A stretch of DNA of 64,000 nucleotides from Betaproteobacteria bacterium (GCA_016192825.1 JACPTK010000096.1:1-64000), one strand, 5' to 3'; positions 41,377 to 51,635 are shown, counted from the stretch's first letter. The notes: generated by a model from the sequence alone, not told the origin. Program-made: numbers and translations.

Positions 41377-42303
41377 ATGCACCTGCGCGACCTCGAGTAT
41401 TTTGCTGCCGTGGCGGAGCACAAGAACCTGCGGCGTGCCGCGGGCGTGCTCGATCTGAGCCAGCCGGCGCTCAGCAAGAGCCTGCGCCGCCTGGAAAAAT
41501 CGATGGAGACGAAGCTGGTGAAGCGGACGCCCAAGGGCGTCGAGCTGACCGATGTCGGCTCCGCGCTCCTGGTGCACGCGCGCCGGCTGCGTTTGCTGCT
41601 CGACGACGTCGGGCGGGAGGTGGCGGACCTGAAACGTGGGCGCGCCGGTCACTTGCGGATCGGCGCCGCGCCGCCCTTTGTCGAGTTCCCGGTGACGCCG
41701 GCCTGTACCGCGCTGATGCAGGCGTCCTCCAAGGTCACGCTGAGCATCGCCATGGGGGGCAACGAGGTGCTGCTCCCGGCGTTGCGAAAGGGGGAGTTGG
41801 ACGTGATCGTCAGCGGCATACCGGCGAACCCGTACGAGAACCTGGTCCAGGAGCGCTTGTTCGACGATGCGTTCGCCGTCTACGCATCTGCCGGTCATCG
41901 GCTGGTCGGGCGAAAGCGCGTGACCTTCGCGGATCTTGCGCGGGAGCGGTGGGCGCTGACAGCGCCCAATACGCTGGCGTACCACTTGCTGCACCAGCTG
42001 TTCGAGGAGGAGGGCCTTCCGCCCCCGACCATCGCCATGGAGACCGCCTCCATCCTGCCCAAGATTGATCTCGTGGCCTCCACCGACGTGCTGGGGTTTA
42101 CAGCCCGGCGACTGGTGCGGGGCGCCGCCACACGCTTCCGTCTCGCGGAGTTGCGCGTGAAGGGGCTTCCCCGGATTCGCACCGTTGGCGTCAGTTACCG
42201 CAGGGAAGCCTATCTTTCCCCGGTGGCGCGCGGCTTCATCGAGACCCTGACCTCAACCGCCAGGAAAACCGCGGCCGGCCTTGCCCAGTTGCCCATTGAG
42301 TAG
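41377..42303 (+). CDS. LysR-type transcriptional regulator
   Basis: This 308-aa protein has an N-terminal winged helix-turn-helix (LEYFAAVAEHKNLRRAAGVLDLSQPALSKSLRRLEKSMETKLVKRTPKGVELTDVG) and a type-2 periplasmic-binding effector domain. It is divergent to the delta subunit gene of the 2-oxoacid oxidoreductase operon and probably controls it, with an acyl acid or 2-oxoacid as co-inducer (inferred from position). The ATG at 41377 lies directly after a palindrome. Confidence 0.88.
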   Translation: MHLRDLEYFAAVAEHKNLRRAAGVLDLSQPALSKSLRRLEKSMETKLVKRTPKGVELTDVGSALLVHARRLRLLLDDVGREVADLKRGRAGHLRIGAAPPFVEFPVTPACTALMQASSKVTLSIAMGGNEVLLPALRKGELDVIVSGIPANPYENLVQERLFDDAFAVYASAGHRLVGRKRVTFADLARERWALTAPNTLAYHLLHQLFEEEGLPPPTIAMETASILPKIDLVASTDVLGFTARRLVRGAATRFRLAELRVKGLPRIRTVGVSYRREAYLSPVARGFIETLTSTARKTAAGLAQLPIE

Positions 42304-42642
42304 CGTATTGCCGGGCGCAGAACGCCGCCCAGGCGCTCGAGCCGGATACATTTCAATCAGTTGATCCGGCCGCAACGCACCGGTGCGTTCGTGAAGCCCG
42401 ATCTGAAGTACTAGAAATTTCTCGGACGTGGGTCCGATAAATTCCTGCAGGAGATCTCGGATCAGGTCATCCCGGCGGACGCCGGGATCCAGGACAACGA
42501 AGAATTCACTGGGTTCCGGCGTTCGCCGGAATGACGGTTTGCTTAAGCGGCGGCGCGGGAAGCGCGCCGGATTCACGGCTGTCGGAAGATCAGGCGGCAA
42601 CGCACCGGCGCATTCGCGAGCTCCGGGGTCGCATCCCGCGGC
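42304..42642. other. 339-bp gap with palindromic repeats between convergent lysR and typA
   Basis: No gene was found. It holds a pair of about 30-bp direct repeats (42364-42393 and 42588-42617, with the palindrome AACGCACCGGTGCGTT in the first copy). Between them lies a doublet of inverted REP-like palindromes (42466-42535). These features probably act as a two-way transcription end. Confidence 0.6.
42466..42535. repeat. REP-like palindrome doublet
   Basis: TCATCCCGGCGGACGCCGGG and, inverted, GTTCCGGCGTTCGCCGGAAT are two palindromes in opposite orientation, each with a 7-8-bp stem. Together they form a doublet similar to BIMEs. The unit resembles the dispersed 'TTCCGGCGNNCGCCGGAA' palindromes of many proteobacteria. 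Confidence 0.75.
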
Positions 42643-44472
<1,830 letters not shown>

Positions 44473-44570
44473 GTGTGGCGGCCCTGATTGCAAAAGGGCG
44501 CGATTGTAGCACACTAATCACGCTACTTCCTTGAATTTTCTCGACGTTCTCAGTAGAGTGCAGGACAACC

Positions 44571-45446
44571 ATGACACCGTTTGAATTGCTCGAGCCGCGC
44601 ACGCTTCGCGAAGCGGCCGCTCTGCTCGCCTCCGGGGACGCCACGGTGCGCCCGTTCGCGGGCGGTACGGCCGTCATGCTCATGATGAAGATGGGAGTGC
44701 TGCGGCCCACGCGGCTCGTCAGCCTGCGCGCGGTCGAGAAGCAGTACTCCGGCATCGGGGCCGGTGCCGACGGCGCGCTCCGCATCGGCGCGATGGCGAC
44801 ATTGTCCGCACTGGAGCGGTCGCCGGTCATTCGTAACGAGGCCCCCGTTATTGCCCGGACGCTGCGCACGCTGTCGAATGTGCGCGTGCGCAATGTGGCG
44901 ACCGTCGGCGGGCACCTGGCCCACGCCGACCCGCACATGGACCTGCCGCCGGTGTTGATTGCGCTGGGAGCGAGCGTGACCACCGTGGATGCCGCGGGCG
45001 GCCGGACGATACCGCTGGAGAAGCTGTATAGCGGCTACCTCGAAACGTCGCTCGGCCGCGGCGAGCTCATAGCGGAGGTCTCGGTCCCGCGCCAGGCCCC
45101 GCGCCGTGCCGCGTATCTGAAATGCACCACGCGCTCCGCCGACGACTGGCCGGCGCTCGGCGTAGCCGTCGTTCTCGACACCCTTCGGGAAACTGAGGGC
45201 GCCGCAGTGCGCGAGGCCCGCATCGTCATCAGCGCGGCGACCGACACACCGACCCGGCTTGCAAAGGCGGAAGCCGTGCTGCGCGGCGCCCGTGTGGACG
45301 ATGCTGTTCTTCAGCGCGCTGGCGACGCTGCCGCCTCGGAAGCCAGCGTGATCGGCGACGCGCATGGCTCCGCCGCCTACAAGCGCGAGCTGCTTCGCGT
45401 TTATCTCGCGCGCGCGGTTCGCGCTGCGCTCGCCGGCGAGGGATGA
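44571..45446 (+). CDS. Molybdenum hydroxylase FAD-binding subunit
   Basis: This 291-aa protein has the FAD-binding motifs of the CoxM/XdhB family: PFAGGTAVMLMMKMG and RNVATVGGHLAHADPHMDLPPVLIALGASV. It is the middle subunit of a three-subunit hydroxylase, with the large and small subunits following. Its stop codon lies inside a GAGGGAT repeat run. The large-subunit start codon lies in the last perfect unit, 25 bp later. Confidence 0.92.
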   Translation: MTPFELLEPRTLREAAALLASGDATVRPFAGGTAVMLMMKMGVLRPTRLVSLRAVEKQYSGIGAGADGALRIGAMATLSALERSPVIRNEAPVIARTLRTLSNVRVRNVATVGGHLAHADPHMDLPPVLIALGASVTTVDAAGGRTIPLEKLYSGYLETSLGRGELIAEVSVPRQAPRRAAYLKCTTRSADDWPALGVAVVLDTLRETEGAAVREARIVISAATDTPTRLAKAEAVLRGARVDDAVLQRAGDAAASEASVIGDAHGSAAYKRELLRVYLARAVRAALAGEG

Positions 45447-45479
45447 GGGATGAGGGATGAGGGATGAGGGATGAGGGCT
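45438..45479. repeat. 7-bp GAGGGAT tandem repeat across a stop-start junction
   Basis: Five perfect units and one variant (GAGGGCT) run through the stop of the medium-subunit gene (TGA 45444-45446) to the start of the large-subunit gene (ATG 45471). Each unit contributes GAGG and ATG. The GAGG of the unit at 45459 lies 8 bases before the used ATG and serves as the Shine-Dalgarno sequence. Confidence 0.9.
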
Positions 45480-47753
45480 GAGGAGAAACGTGGCGCTGTC
45501 GGCCGCTCCATACCCCGCCTGGAGGGGCGGGCAAAGGTCACGGGTCGCGCGGAGTACGTGCACAACCTGCGCCTGCCGGGGATGCTGTACGGAAAGATCG
45601 CCCGCAGCACGATCGCGCACGGCCGCATCAAGCGCATCGACGTCGCCGCCGCCCAGGCGGTCGAGGGGGTGCATCGCGTCGTCACCGGCGCGGATATCCG
45701 CGCCCTCATCCCTGACCCGCACTACGGCCCCGCGTTCCACGACCAGCCGATCCTCGCGCTCGACAAGGTGCGCTACGCGGGCGAGCCGGTCGCCGTCGTG
45801 CTCGCGTCGGACCCGCACGTCGCGGAAGAAGCGGCGGGACTGGTTGACGTGCAGTACGAGGCGCTGCCGGCCGTGTACGACGAGGTGGAGGCGATGACCT
45901 CGAAGGCCATCGTGCACGAGGTGCTCAAGCCGGCGGGCACGTTCCCCGATCTCAAGCACTTCCAGGGCCGCAAGAACACCAACGTCGCGCTCGACTTTCG
46001 TCTGCGGCGCGGCGACGCGGAGGCCGCCCTCAAGAAGGCGGACCGCGTGTTCGAGCACACCTTCCGCACGCAGCAGGTGCTGCACGTGCCGCTCGAGCCG
46101 TTCGTCTCGGCCGCCGAGCCGGGCGATGGCACGCTCACGATCCACACCGCCTCGCAGAGCCCGTCGTTCGTGCGCACCGAAATCGCGCGCCTGCTCGAAT
46201 GGCCCGAGAGCAAGGTGCGGGTGAAAGTGCCGTACCTGGGCGGGGGCTTCGGCGCGAAGCTCTACATCAAGCTCGAGGCGCTGGTCGCCGCGCTCGCGCT
46301 CCTCGTCCGCCGGCCGGTCAAGATCTCGCTCACGATGGAGGAGCAGTTCTACACGCTCACCAAGCACGCGGCGACGCTTCGCATCAAGAGCGGCGTCGCG
46401 AAAGACGGGCGCGTCACCGCGCGGCTGTGCGAAGTGTGGTGGAACGGCGGGGCCTACGCCGACATCGGCCCGCGCATCACGCAGAAATCCGGCTTCACCG
46501 CGCCCGGGCCGTACGACATCGAGCACGTGCACATCGACTCCTACGCGCTCTACACCAACCTGCCGCCGGCCGGCGCGCTGCGCGGCTTCGGCATCCCGCA
46601 GCTCGTGTGGGCCTACGAGGGCCACACCGACATGATCGCGCGCGAGCTGAAGATGGATCCGGTGGAGTTCCGGCGGAAGAACATCCTGCGCGATGGCCGC
46701 CCGCAGGCGACCGGGACGGTGATGCAGGACGCGGCGATCGACAAGGTGCTCGAGCGCGTGGCCGCGCGAATGGACTGGGGCAAGCCCTTCGACCGGGGCA
46801 GCGGGACCGTGCGGCGCGGCCGCGGCGTCGTGATCGGCTTCAAGGCGGTGATCGCGCCGACGACCTCGGTCGCGATCGTCAATCTCTACGCCGACGGCAG
46901 CTGCGCGCTCTATTGCAGCACCGTGGACATGGGGCAGGGCTCCGACACGGCGATGGCGCAGATCGTCGCCGAGATCCTCGGCATCCCGATCGAGTCCATC
47001 ACGGTGGTTCACCCCGACACCGAAGTCACGCCGTACGACATGGCGACGCTCGGATCGCGCTCGACCTACCACATGGGCAACGCGGTGCGGCGCGCGGCGG
47101 AGGACGCGCGGGACAAGCTCCTCGCGCTCGCGCGGGAGGTCGGCGTGTCGGTCGAGACGACGCCGATCGCGGAAGTGTTCCGCAGGAAGTACGGCATGCA
47201 GGCGGGCAACATAATCGGCAGCGGCAGCTTCATCCCCACCTACATGCCGATGGACCACGACACCGGCCAGACCGCCAACGCGACGCCGTTCTGGATGGTC
47301 GGCGCCACCGGCGCGGAGGTCGAGGTGGACACCGAAACCGGGCGCGTGCGCGTCACGCGGCTGGTGAACGTCGCCGACGTCGGAACCCCGATCAACCCGG
47401 CGATCGTCGAGAGCCAGCTCTCCGGCGCCGCGATCATGCAGCTCGGCTTCACCATGTCGGAAAAGATGGAGTTCAGCGCCGGCCAGTGCACGAATGCATC
47501 GCTGGCGCAGTACAAGATCCCGGGGCTGCTCGATGTTCCCGAGGGCATGGAGAACGAAGCGGTGGACGCCGAGCAGAAGGGCGGGCCGTTCGGCGCGAAG
47601 GGAGTGGGGGAAACGGGGACGTTCGGCGTATCGCCGGCGATTGCGAACGCGATCGACGACGCGGTCGGCGTGCGGCTGACGTCCTTGCCGCTGACCGCCG
47701 AGGCGGTCTACCGCGCGCTGCGCGCGAAGCAGGGCAACCCGCTGAAAGACTAA
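45471..47753 (+). CDS. Molybdenum hydroxylase large subunit (xanthine dehydrogenase family)
   Basis: This 760-aa protein has the large-subunit signatures of the CoxL/XdhA family: GRAEYVHNLRLPGMLYGKIARSTIAHGRI, GGGFGAKLYIKLEALVAALAL, LRGFGIPQLVWAYEGHTDMIA, and the C-terminal GETGTFGVSPAIANAIDDAVGVRL, which includes the active-site Glu region. It binds the molybdopterin cofactor and hydroxylates an aromatic or N-heterocyclic substrate. It is not the aerobic CO dehydrogenase, because no AYRCSFR-like loop was seen. The next gene encodes the 2Fe-2S subunit. Confidence 0.92.
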   Translation: MRAEEKRGAVGRSIPRLEGRAKVTGRAEYVHNLRLPGMLYGKIARSTIAHGRIKRIDVAAAQAVEGVHRVVTGADIRALIPDPHYGPAFHDQPILALDKVRYAGEPVAVVLASDPHVAEEAAGLVDVQYEALPAVYDEVEAMTSKAIVHEVLKPAGTFPDLKHFQGRKNTNVALDFRLRRGDAEAALKKADRVFEHTFRTQQVLHVPLEPFVSAAEPGDGTLTIHTASQSPSFVRTEIARLLEWPESKVRVKVPYLGGGFGAKLYIKLEALVAALALLVRRPVKISLTMEEQFYTLTKHAATLRIKSGVAKDGRVTARLCEVWWNGGAYADIGPRITQKSGFTAPGPYDIEHVHIDSYALYTNLPPAGALRGFGIPQLVWAYEGHTDMIARELKMDPVEFRRKNILRDGRPQATGTVMQDAAIDKVLERVAARMDWGKPFDRGSGTVRRGRGVVIGFKAVIAPTTSVAIVNLYADGSCALYCSTVDMGQGSDTAMAQIVAEILGIPIESITVVHPDTEVTPYDMATLGSRSTYHMGNAVRRAAEDARDKLLALAREVGVSVETTPIAEVFRRKYGMQAGNIIGSGSFIPTYMPMDHDTGQTANATPFWMVGATGAEVEVDTETGRVRVTRLVNVADVGTPINPAIVESQLSGAAIMQLGFTMSEKMEFSAGQCTNASLAQYKIPGLLDVPEGMENEAVDAEQKGGPFGAKGVGETGTFGVSPAIANAIDDAVGVRLTSLPLTAEAVYRALRAKQGNPLKD

Positions 47754-47762
47754 AAAAGCATA

Positions 47763-47791
47763 GACACAAAGGACACAGAGGACACAGAGGA
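47763..47791. repeat. 9-bp ACACAGAGG repeat after the large subunit gene
   Basis: ACACAAAGG, ACACAGAGG, ACACAGAGG begin 10 bases after the stop at 47751-47753. Same family as near rlmJ and the MazG-like gene. Confidence 0.8.
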
Positions 47792-47817
47792 AAGAACAAG
47801 AGATTGCAATGAAAGAA

Positions 47818-47849
47818 CCCTCATCCCTCATCCCTCATCCCTCATCCCT
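47818..47849. repeat. 7-bp repeat, inverted orientation, before the small subunit gene
   Basis: Four copies of CTCATCC/ATCCCTC form the reverse complement of the GAGGGAT array at 45438. The two arrays flank the large-subunit gene in inverted orientation, about 2.3 kb apart. Confidence 0.85.
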
Positions 47850-47864
47850 TAGCGGGAACCGCCG

Positions 47865-48356
47865 ATGAGCACGGTTCAGCGTACGATCCGGTTCACGCTG
47901 AATGGCGAGGCGGTTGCCGCGGACGTTCCGACGCATTGGAATGTCGTCGAGCTGCTGCAGAACCGCTTCGGCCTGTTCGGCGCGCGGGAGAGCTGCGGGC
48001 AGGGGCTGTGCGGCTGCTGCACGGTGCTGGTGAACGGGAATGCGGTATCCGGGTGTCTTTACCTTGCCGCGTTCGTGCACGGCGCGGAGGTGACGACTAT
48101 CGAGCACGGCGCGGCGGGCAGGGAACTGGACGCGGTCCAGCAGGCATTCATCGAGGCGGGCGCGTTCCAGTGCGGGTTTTGCACGCCGGGCTTCGTGCTG
48201 ATGACGCGGCAGCTGCTCGACGAGAAGCCGGATCCGACGGAGGACGACATCCGGCACTACCTCTCCGGGAATCTCTGCCGCTGCGCGGCCTATCCGGAAA
48301 TCGTCGCGGCGGTGAAGCTAGCTGCGCAGAAGAGGCGAGCGGGGCAGGGGCGATAG
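47865..48356 (+). CDS. Molybdenum hydroxylase 2Fe-2S subunit
   Basis: This 163-aa protein has two [2Fe-2S] domains: plant-type ferredoxin cysteines (ESCGQGLCGCCTVLVNGNAVSGC) and the all-alpha domain (FQCGFCTPGFVLMTRQLLDEKPDPTEDDIRHYLSGNLCRCAAYPEIVAAV). It passes electrons from the molybdenum centre to FAD. The start is ATG 47865. Its stop is immediately followed by the first copy of a 230-bp inverted repeat. Confidence 0.94.
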   Translation: MSTVQRTIRFTLNGEAVAADVPTHWNVVELLQNRFGLFGARESCGQGLCGCCTVLVNGNAVSGCLYLAAFVHGAEVTTIEHGAAGRELDAVQQAFIEAGAFQCGFCTPGFVLMTRQLLDEKPDPTEDDIRHYLSGNLCRCAAYPEIVAAVKLAAQKRRAGQGR

Positions 48357-48585
48357 GCCAGCGACGTTCGCCCACTGGCCGGGTCCTGTCGGAACGGCCG
48401 GCGCCTTCCCGATTCTCACGGCGCAATCGGGCAATAGATTTGGCCGTCGCGTCGTCTTGAAGCCGTACCATTACTGTGAGAATCGGATCAGTCACCGGCC
48501 ATTCCGCCACCCGGCCGCGGCCTGGGCGCTATTCCCACACAGTGGAGTGGGCCCACTGGACCGCCCCCACCACCCGCCCTGTTCG
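48355..48585. repeat. 230-bp inverted repeat element, left copy
   Basis: This stretch is an imperfect reverse complement of 51403-51632 (long identical blocks, for example CACCGGCCATTCCGCCACCC and CCCACTGGACCGCCCCC). It contains an 11-bp perfect stem (CCGATTCTCAC at 48409-48419 with GTGAGAATCGG at 48476-48486). In the other copy the matching arms are GTTCTCCC/GGGAGAAC, with a paired A-T to C-G change and a paired deletion. It starts at the stop of the molybdenum hydroxylase small subunit. Confidence 0.8.
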
Positions 48586-48852
48586 GCTGACGCACGTCTG
48601 CGAAGACAATCTGGTTTGGCCTCCGGCGGCGGCGGACGCGATACTTTCCGGGGAAGCGGTGGCGTGTCACCGCTTGAGGCCGCACGACAGGAAGGTGCAG
48701 GAGGAATTTCAGCGTGCTGCGTAGCAGCGCAAGTCGGAAGGCAGAAGTCAGAAGGCGGAATTCGGAATCGACGATCTGCCTGTAAAGGCCGCAACGTCGG
48801 CTGACAGTCAGCGTCCGGGTTCGACCTAATGCGGACGCGCCTATTAGCGTTA
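48586..48852. other. Gap between the inverted repeat and the first cargo gene
   Basis: No gene was supported. A short run AAGTCGGAAGGCAGAAGTCAGAAGGCGGAATTCGG (48730-48764) is another tandem-like repeat with a period near 9. Confidence 0.45.
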
Positions 48853-49167
48853 CTAGCAAGAGATGTTCAATAGGCTTTTCGCTGCTGTGCAGTTCATAGC
48901 CAGTTCGATGGTTTTTCCCTCTTTTGCGTTGAATACGGTGAAGACAAGATAGTCTGTACTGTCGCATCTTGCCCGTATCGATCCATCTGGCACCCGCACG
49001 GCACTTGAGACGCGTTTGCAGGCGGGAAAGTTGTATTTGATGATTCTTGAGGCTACAGCAGTGGCATCGCCTTTCGGGGCGGCGCCAACTGGCGGAGAGG
49101 CCGCGAACGCGGTTGGCATTGTTGAGAGTATCGAAATTGCAAAAACCGTAATGGTTGTTGACCTCAA
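48853..49167 (-). CDS. Unknown secreted protein, 104 aa
   Basis: This small protein has a signal peptide (MRSTTITVFAISILSTMPTAFAA) and a Cys-containing mature part (FPACKRVSS, IRARCDSTDYLVFTV, AMNCTAAKSLLNISC), with four to five Cys that could form disulfides. It resembles no family that I can name. It is in the low-GC cargo between the inverted repeats, transcribed on the same strand as its two neighbours. Confidence 0.65.
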   Translation of the reverse strand: MRSTTITVFAISILSTMPTAFAASPPVGAAPKGDATAVASRIIKYNFPACKRVSSAVRVPDGSIRARCDSTDYLVFTVFNAKEGKTIELAMNCTAAKSLLNISC

Positions 49168-49256
49168 GGTCTTCTCCTCATTGTGCAGCAGATGACCGTA
49201 ATTGACACCTAGCTTGTTTTTAGACAGCGGGACCTGCTTGATAACAATGCCGACAC

Positions 49257-49934
49257 TTAATTCTGGATGGTGGTGAGGCGTCCAGACTCATCGAAGTAGA
49301 GATAATTTCGGCCACCATACACCCATTGCTCTGTCGTTCCTCTGGTAGTTGTCGTGCTGTTGACGTGTTGGGGCCTACCCCAACTACTCATCAAGACTTC
49401 CTGCTTCGTCATTCCAACACTAACGCCCTCACTTCGGCGCTTCGCGCGCTCTGCTGCCAATTCCTTTTTCTTATCTGCCTCATTCTGCCTGTAGATCTCC
49501 AGTTGTATTCGTTTCCAGTTTTGTTTATAGGTACCATTTTCTGGCACAAGTTTTTCGAGTGCGGAGTAATAGCTGAGTAACGTCTGTCGGTCAGAAGGTT
49601 TCGTCGCCTTGATTTTCGCAAGCAACTCGAGTTCCTGCTCGCGATTCGCTTGGATTTGCGCTTGGCGAAGCGAAGCCTCTATACCAGGATCGGAAAACTG
49701 ACGGTACGGCGCGGCGCGCTGGATTGCCTCACGGGCTTTACCCGCAGCGACCAGCTGCTCGATTTCGGAGACAATGATGGCACGATTCTTTTCCAGCTCT
49801 GCTTTGCGTGCGTCACGCTTTACGGCGACAGCCCTTGCGAGTTTTTCCTCTTCGCTTAAAAAGATGGCGTTGTCGCATGCGACGAGTATGGGCAATACCA
49901 CGAAAATGGCGAGCACTAATCGCAACTTAGTCAT
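49257..49934 (-). CDS. Lipoprotein with BamE/SmpA-like C-terminus
   Basis: This 225-aa protein has a lipobox (VVLPILVAC; Cys20), a charged helical middle (residues 27-150), and a C-terminal domain (GVSVGMTKQEVLMSSWGRPQHVNSTTTTRGTTEQWVYGGRNYLYFDESGRLTTIQN) like the SmpA/OmlA fold of BamE. It is probably anchored to the outer membrane. ATG overlaps the next gene by 4 bp. It belongs to the low-GC cargo. Confidence 0.75.
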   Translation of the reverse strand: MTKLRLVLAIFVVLPILVACDNAIFLSEEEKLARAVAVKRDARKAELEKNRAIIVSEIEQLVAAGKAREAIQRAAPYRQFSDPGIEASLRQAQIQANREQELELLAKIKATKPSDRQTLLSYYSALEKLVPENGTYKQNWKRIQLEIYRQNEADKKKELAAERAKRRSEGVSVGMTKQEVLMSSWGRPQHVNSTTTTRGTTEQWVYGGRNYLYFDESGRLTTIQN

Positions 49935-51142
49935 TTGTGATCTCCCATAAGTGGTTCGATGGGTCGGAACACACCGGTCTTTGTCATATCCCGGCGTAGT
50001 TCGAAGCGCTCCAGCGCAGTGATTACATCCACCCCTTCCAGCTTATCGAAACTGATTTCGGACCACTGTTCGCGTTTCACGCGAACGGAATAAAGGTATT
50101 CATCTCCCACCACCCCAGTTGCCTTGTTGGATCGCTGGCTGAATGCAGACAGAACAACCTCCTCGGCCTTCGGCAGAACGGCGTAGGCTTCTCCGATGAT
50201 GCGGAATCCAATGCCATGGACGTGCTGCATATACAGCTTCTGCAACTTTCCTGATGCCAATTCCTTCACAGTCATCTTGTAGCCACGAGCAGGAACACTC
50301 GCAGTCGTCTTCGGCAAGTCTTCAATTTCTGGCAGGTCTACATCCAGCAGCACCAAGCGCCCCCCGTTGTCCACTTCCGCAGAAACGGCTGTTTCTCGCG
50401 GCCACTCGATGATCTGCAGCGCCCCTTCAAGCACCTCTTCCATGGCTTCCACTTCGGAGAAGACGCGCTCCTCAAGGAGCGCCTTTCTAGCTCGTTCGCT
50501 CTTATCGAATGCCGCCTTGGCTGATTGCCATTCCCCCGTGGCGATTTGATAGGTCGCCTCCCGCTTGGCGTTCTCTGCATCGATGCGCTCCCGCACGGAC
50601 TTCAGGAGCCACCCCAAGAACCCGGGAGGTTTTATTACGGGTTTTCCCGGTCGTGGCGTGTCGAACTCTCGTGACTCGTACCGTAGTCGTTCATGTGGCC
50701 CGGGGGTTTGGACGTGGATGGTGCCGAGGGCATCGACCTTCGCGTTCATCTCGTCGCAAACCTTCACCAACAGCTCTCGAATTTGGTCGCCCTTCTGACG
50801 CTTCGCTTTGGCAATCCATTCAGGTCGAAGTGGCTTTCCCTCCGCATCCAAGAACTTTACGGTTCCGTCGTCTTCTACGCTTATGGCTGCAGAGATGATC
50901 GACTTTTCCGGACTCGCTAGGCTCCTCATCGGGGCAGAGGGAGTTCCCCGAGAAGGTTGCCCGTCAAGGCGGCTACGTGTATATATGCCGGTCCCCGGTA
51001 CGCCCGCGTTTAGATAGGTACCACGACTGCCGAAGGTGGTCGATAGACCACGCGGGCCAGCAGATAGGCTCGCCCCGCTTTTGCTGAAATTGAGCCGAAG
51101 CCCCGGCGCGAGCCTAAAACTACGACGAAAACGAAACCCCAT
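49931..51142 (-). CDS. DUF4236-domain protein
   Basis: This 403-aa protein begins MGFRFRRSFRLAPGLRLNFSKSGASLSAGPRGLSTTFGSRGTYLNAGVPGTGIY, the DUF4236 signature (predicted beta-rich). The rest (residues 90-400) is a mixed domain with a coiled-coil-like section (ERIDAENAKREATYQIATGEWQSAKAAFDKSERARK). The start ATG 51142 has AGGGGGTGACAAC upstream. It is the first gene of the three-gene cargo and overlaps the lipoprotein gene by 4 bp. Its function is unknown. Confidence 0.8.
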   Translation of the reverse strand: MGFRFRRSFRLAPGLRLNFSKSGASLSAGPRGLSTTFGSRGTYLNAGVPGTGIYTRSRLDGQPSRGTPSAPMRSLASPEKSIISAAISVEDDGTVKFLDAEGKPLRPEWIAKAKRQKGDQIRELLVKVCDEMNAKVDALGTIHVQTPGPHERLRYESREFDTPRPGKPVIKPPGFLGWLLKSVRERIDAENAKREATYQIATGEWQSAKAAFDKSERARKALLEERVFSEVEAMEEVLEGALQIIEWPRETAVSAEVDNGGRLVLLDVDLPEIEDLPKTTASVPARGYKMTVKELASGKLQKLYMQHVHGIGFRIIGEAYAVLPKAEEVVLSAFSQRSNKATGVVGDEYLYSVRVKREQWSEISFDKLEGVDVITALERFELRRDMTKTGVFRPIEPLMGDHK

Positions 51143-51402
51143 TGTTGTCACCCCCTGCGGGAAATGATGCGTCAGTGGCTTCCGCGCCGAGCGTAGCGAG
51201 GGAACGCCGCTAAGCATCGGAGCACGTGTTAGTTCTTCTTAAGGCAGCATTGTGCGCCGCGGGTTGTACACCTTCAACCCGTTAGAATGAACGCCTGCTT
51301 TAGGGATAATTCAAAATCCGCTATTGGCCGATAGCCGACCGCTCTGTCTGGTGGAGCGTGATGTGTTACGGGTGATGGGTGCTGAGTCTCCCGCGCAGCG
51401 GA
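51143..51402. other. Gap before the right inverted repeat
   Basis: No gene was found. The sequence is AT-richer than usual and contains a likely promoter area for the minus-strand DUF4236 gene. It includes CAACCCGTTAGAATG and similar sequence; an integron attC-type site was considered and not supported. Confidence 0.4.
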
Positions 51403-51632
51403 TCGAACAGGGCGGGTGGCGGGGGCGGTCCAGTGGGCCCATTCCAAACTCTTTGGGGGGCGCACGCCCCAGCCGCGGCCGGGTGGCGGAATGGCCGGTG
51501 ACTGATCCGGTTCTCCCGGTACAGGTACTGACTCAAGACAACGCGATGGCCAAGTCAATTGCCAGATTGCGCCTGGGAGAACGGAGCAGGCGCCGGCCAT
51601 TCTGACAGGACCCGGCCAGCGGCGAAGCGCCT
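51403..51632. repeat. 230-bp inverted repeat element, right copy
   Basis: Reverse complement of 48355-48585 in imperfect form. The internal stem is GTTCTCCC at 51510-51517 with GGGAGAAC at 51575-51582. Together with the left copy it brackets the three-gene cargo (about 2.8 kb between the inner ends). Confidence 0.8.
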
Positions 51633-51635
51633 GCC

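Noticed and set aside
44550-47831. 1,093-aa open frame antisense to the molybdenum hydroxylase genes
   Set aside because: Rich in Arg, His and Asp, no family motif; a codon shadow of high-GC genes on the other strand.
51143-51310. Integron attC site (CAACCCGTTAGAATG)
   Set aside because: The GTTRRRY core and paired L boxes do not fit, and no integrase gene is present.
48355-51632. Classical insertion sequence
   Set aside because: No transposase in the cargo, the ends are 230 bp long and structured, and no target duplication is visible.
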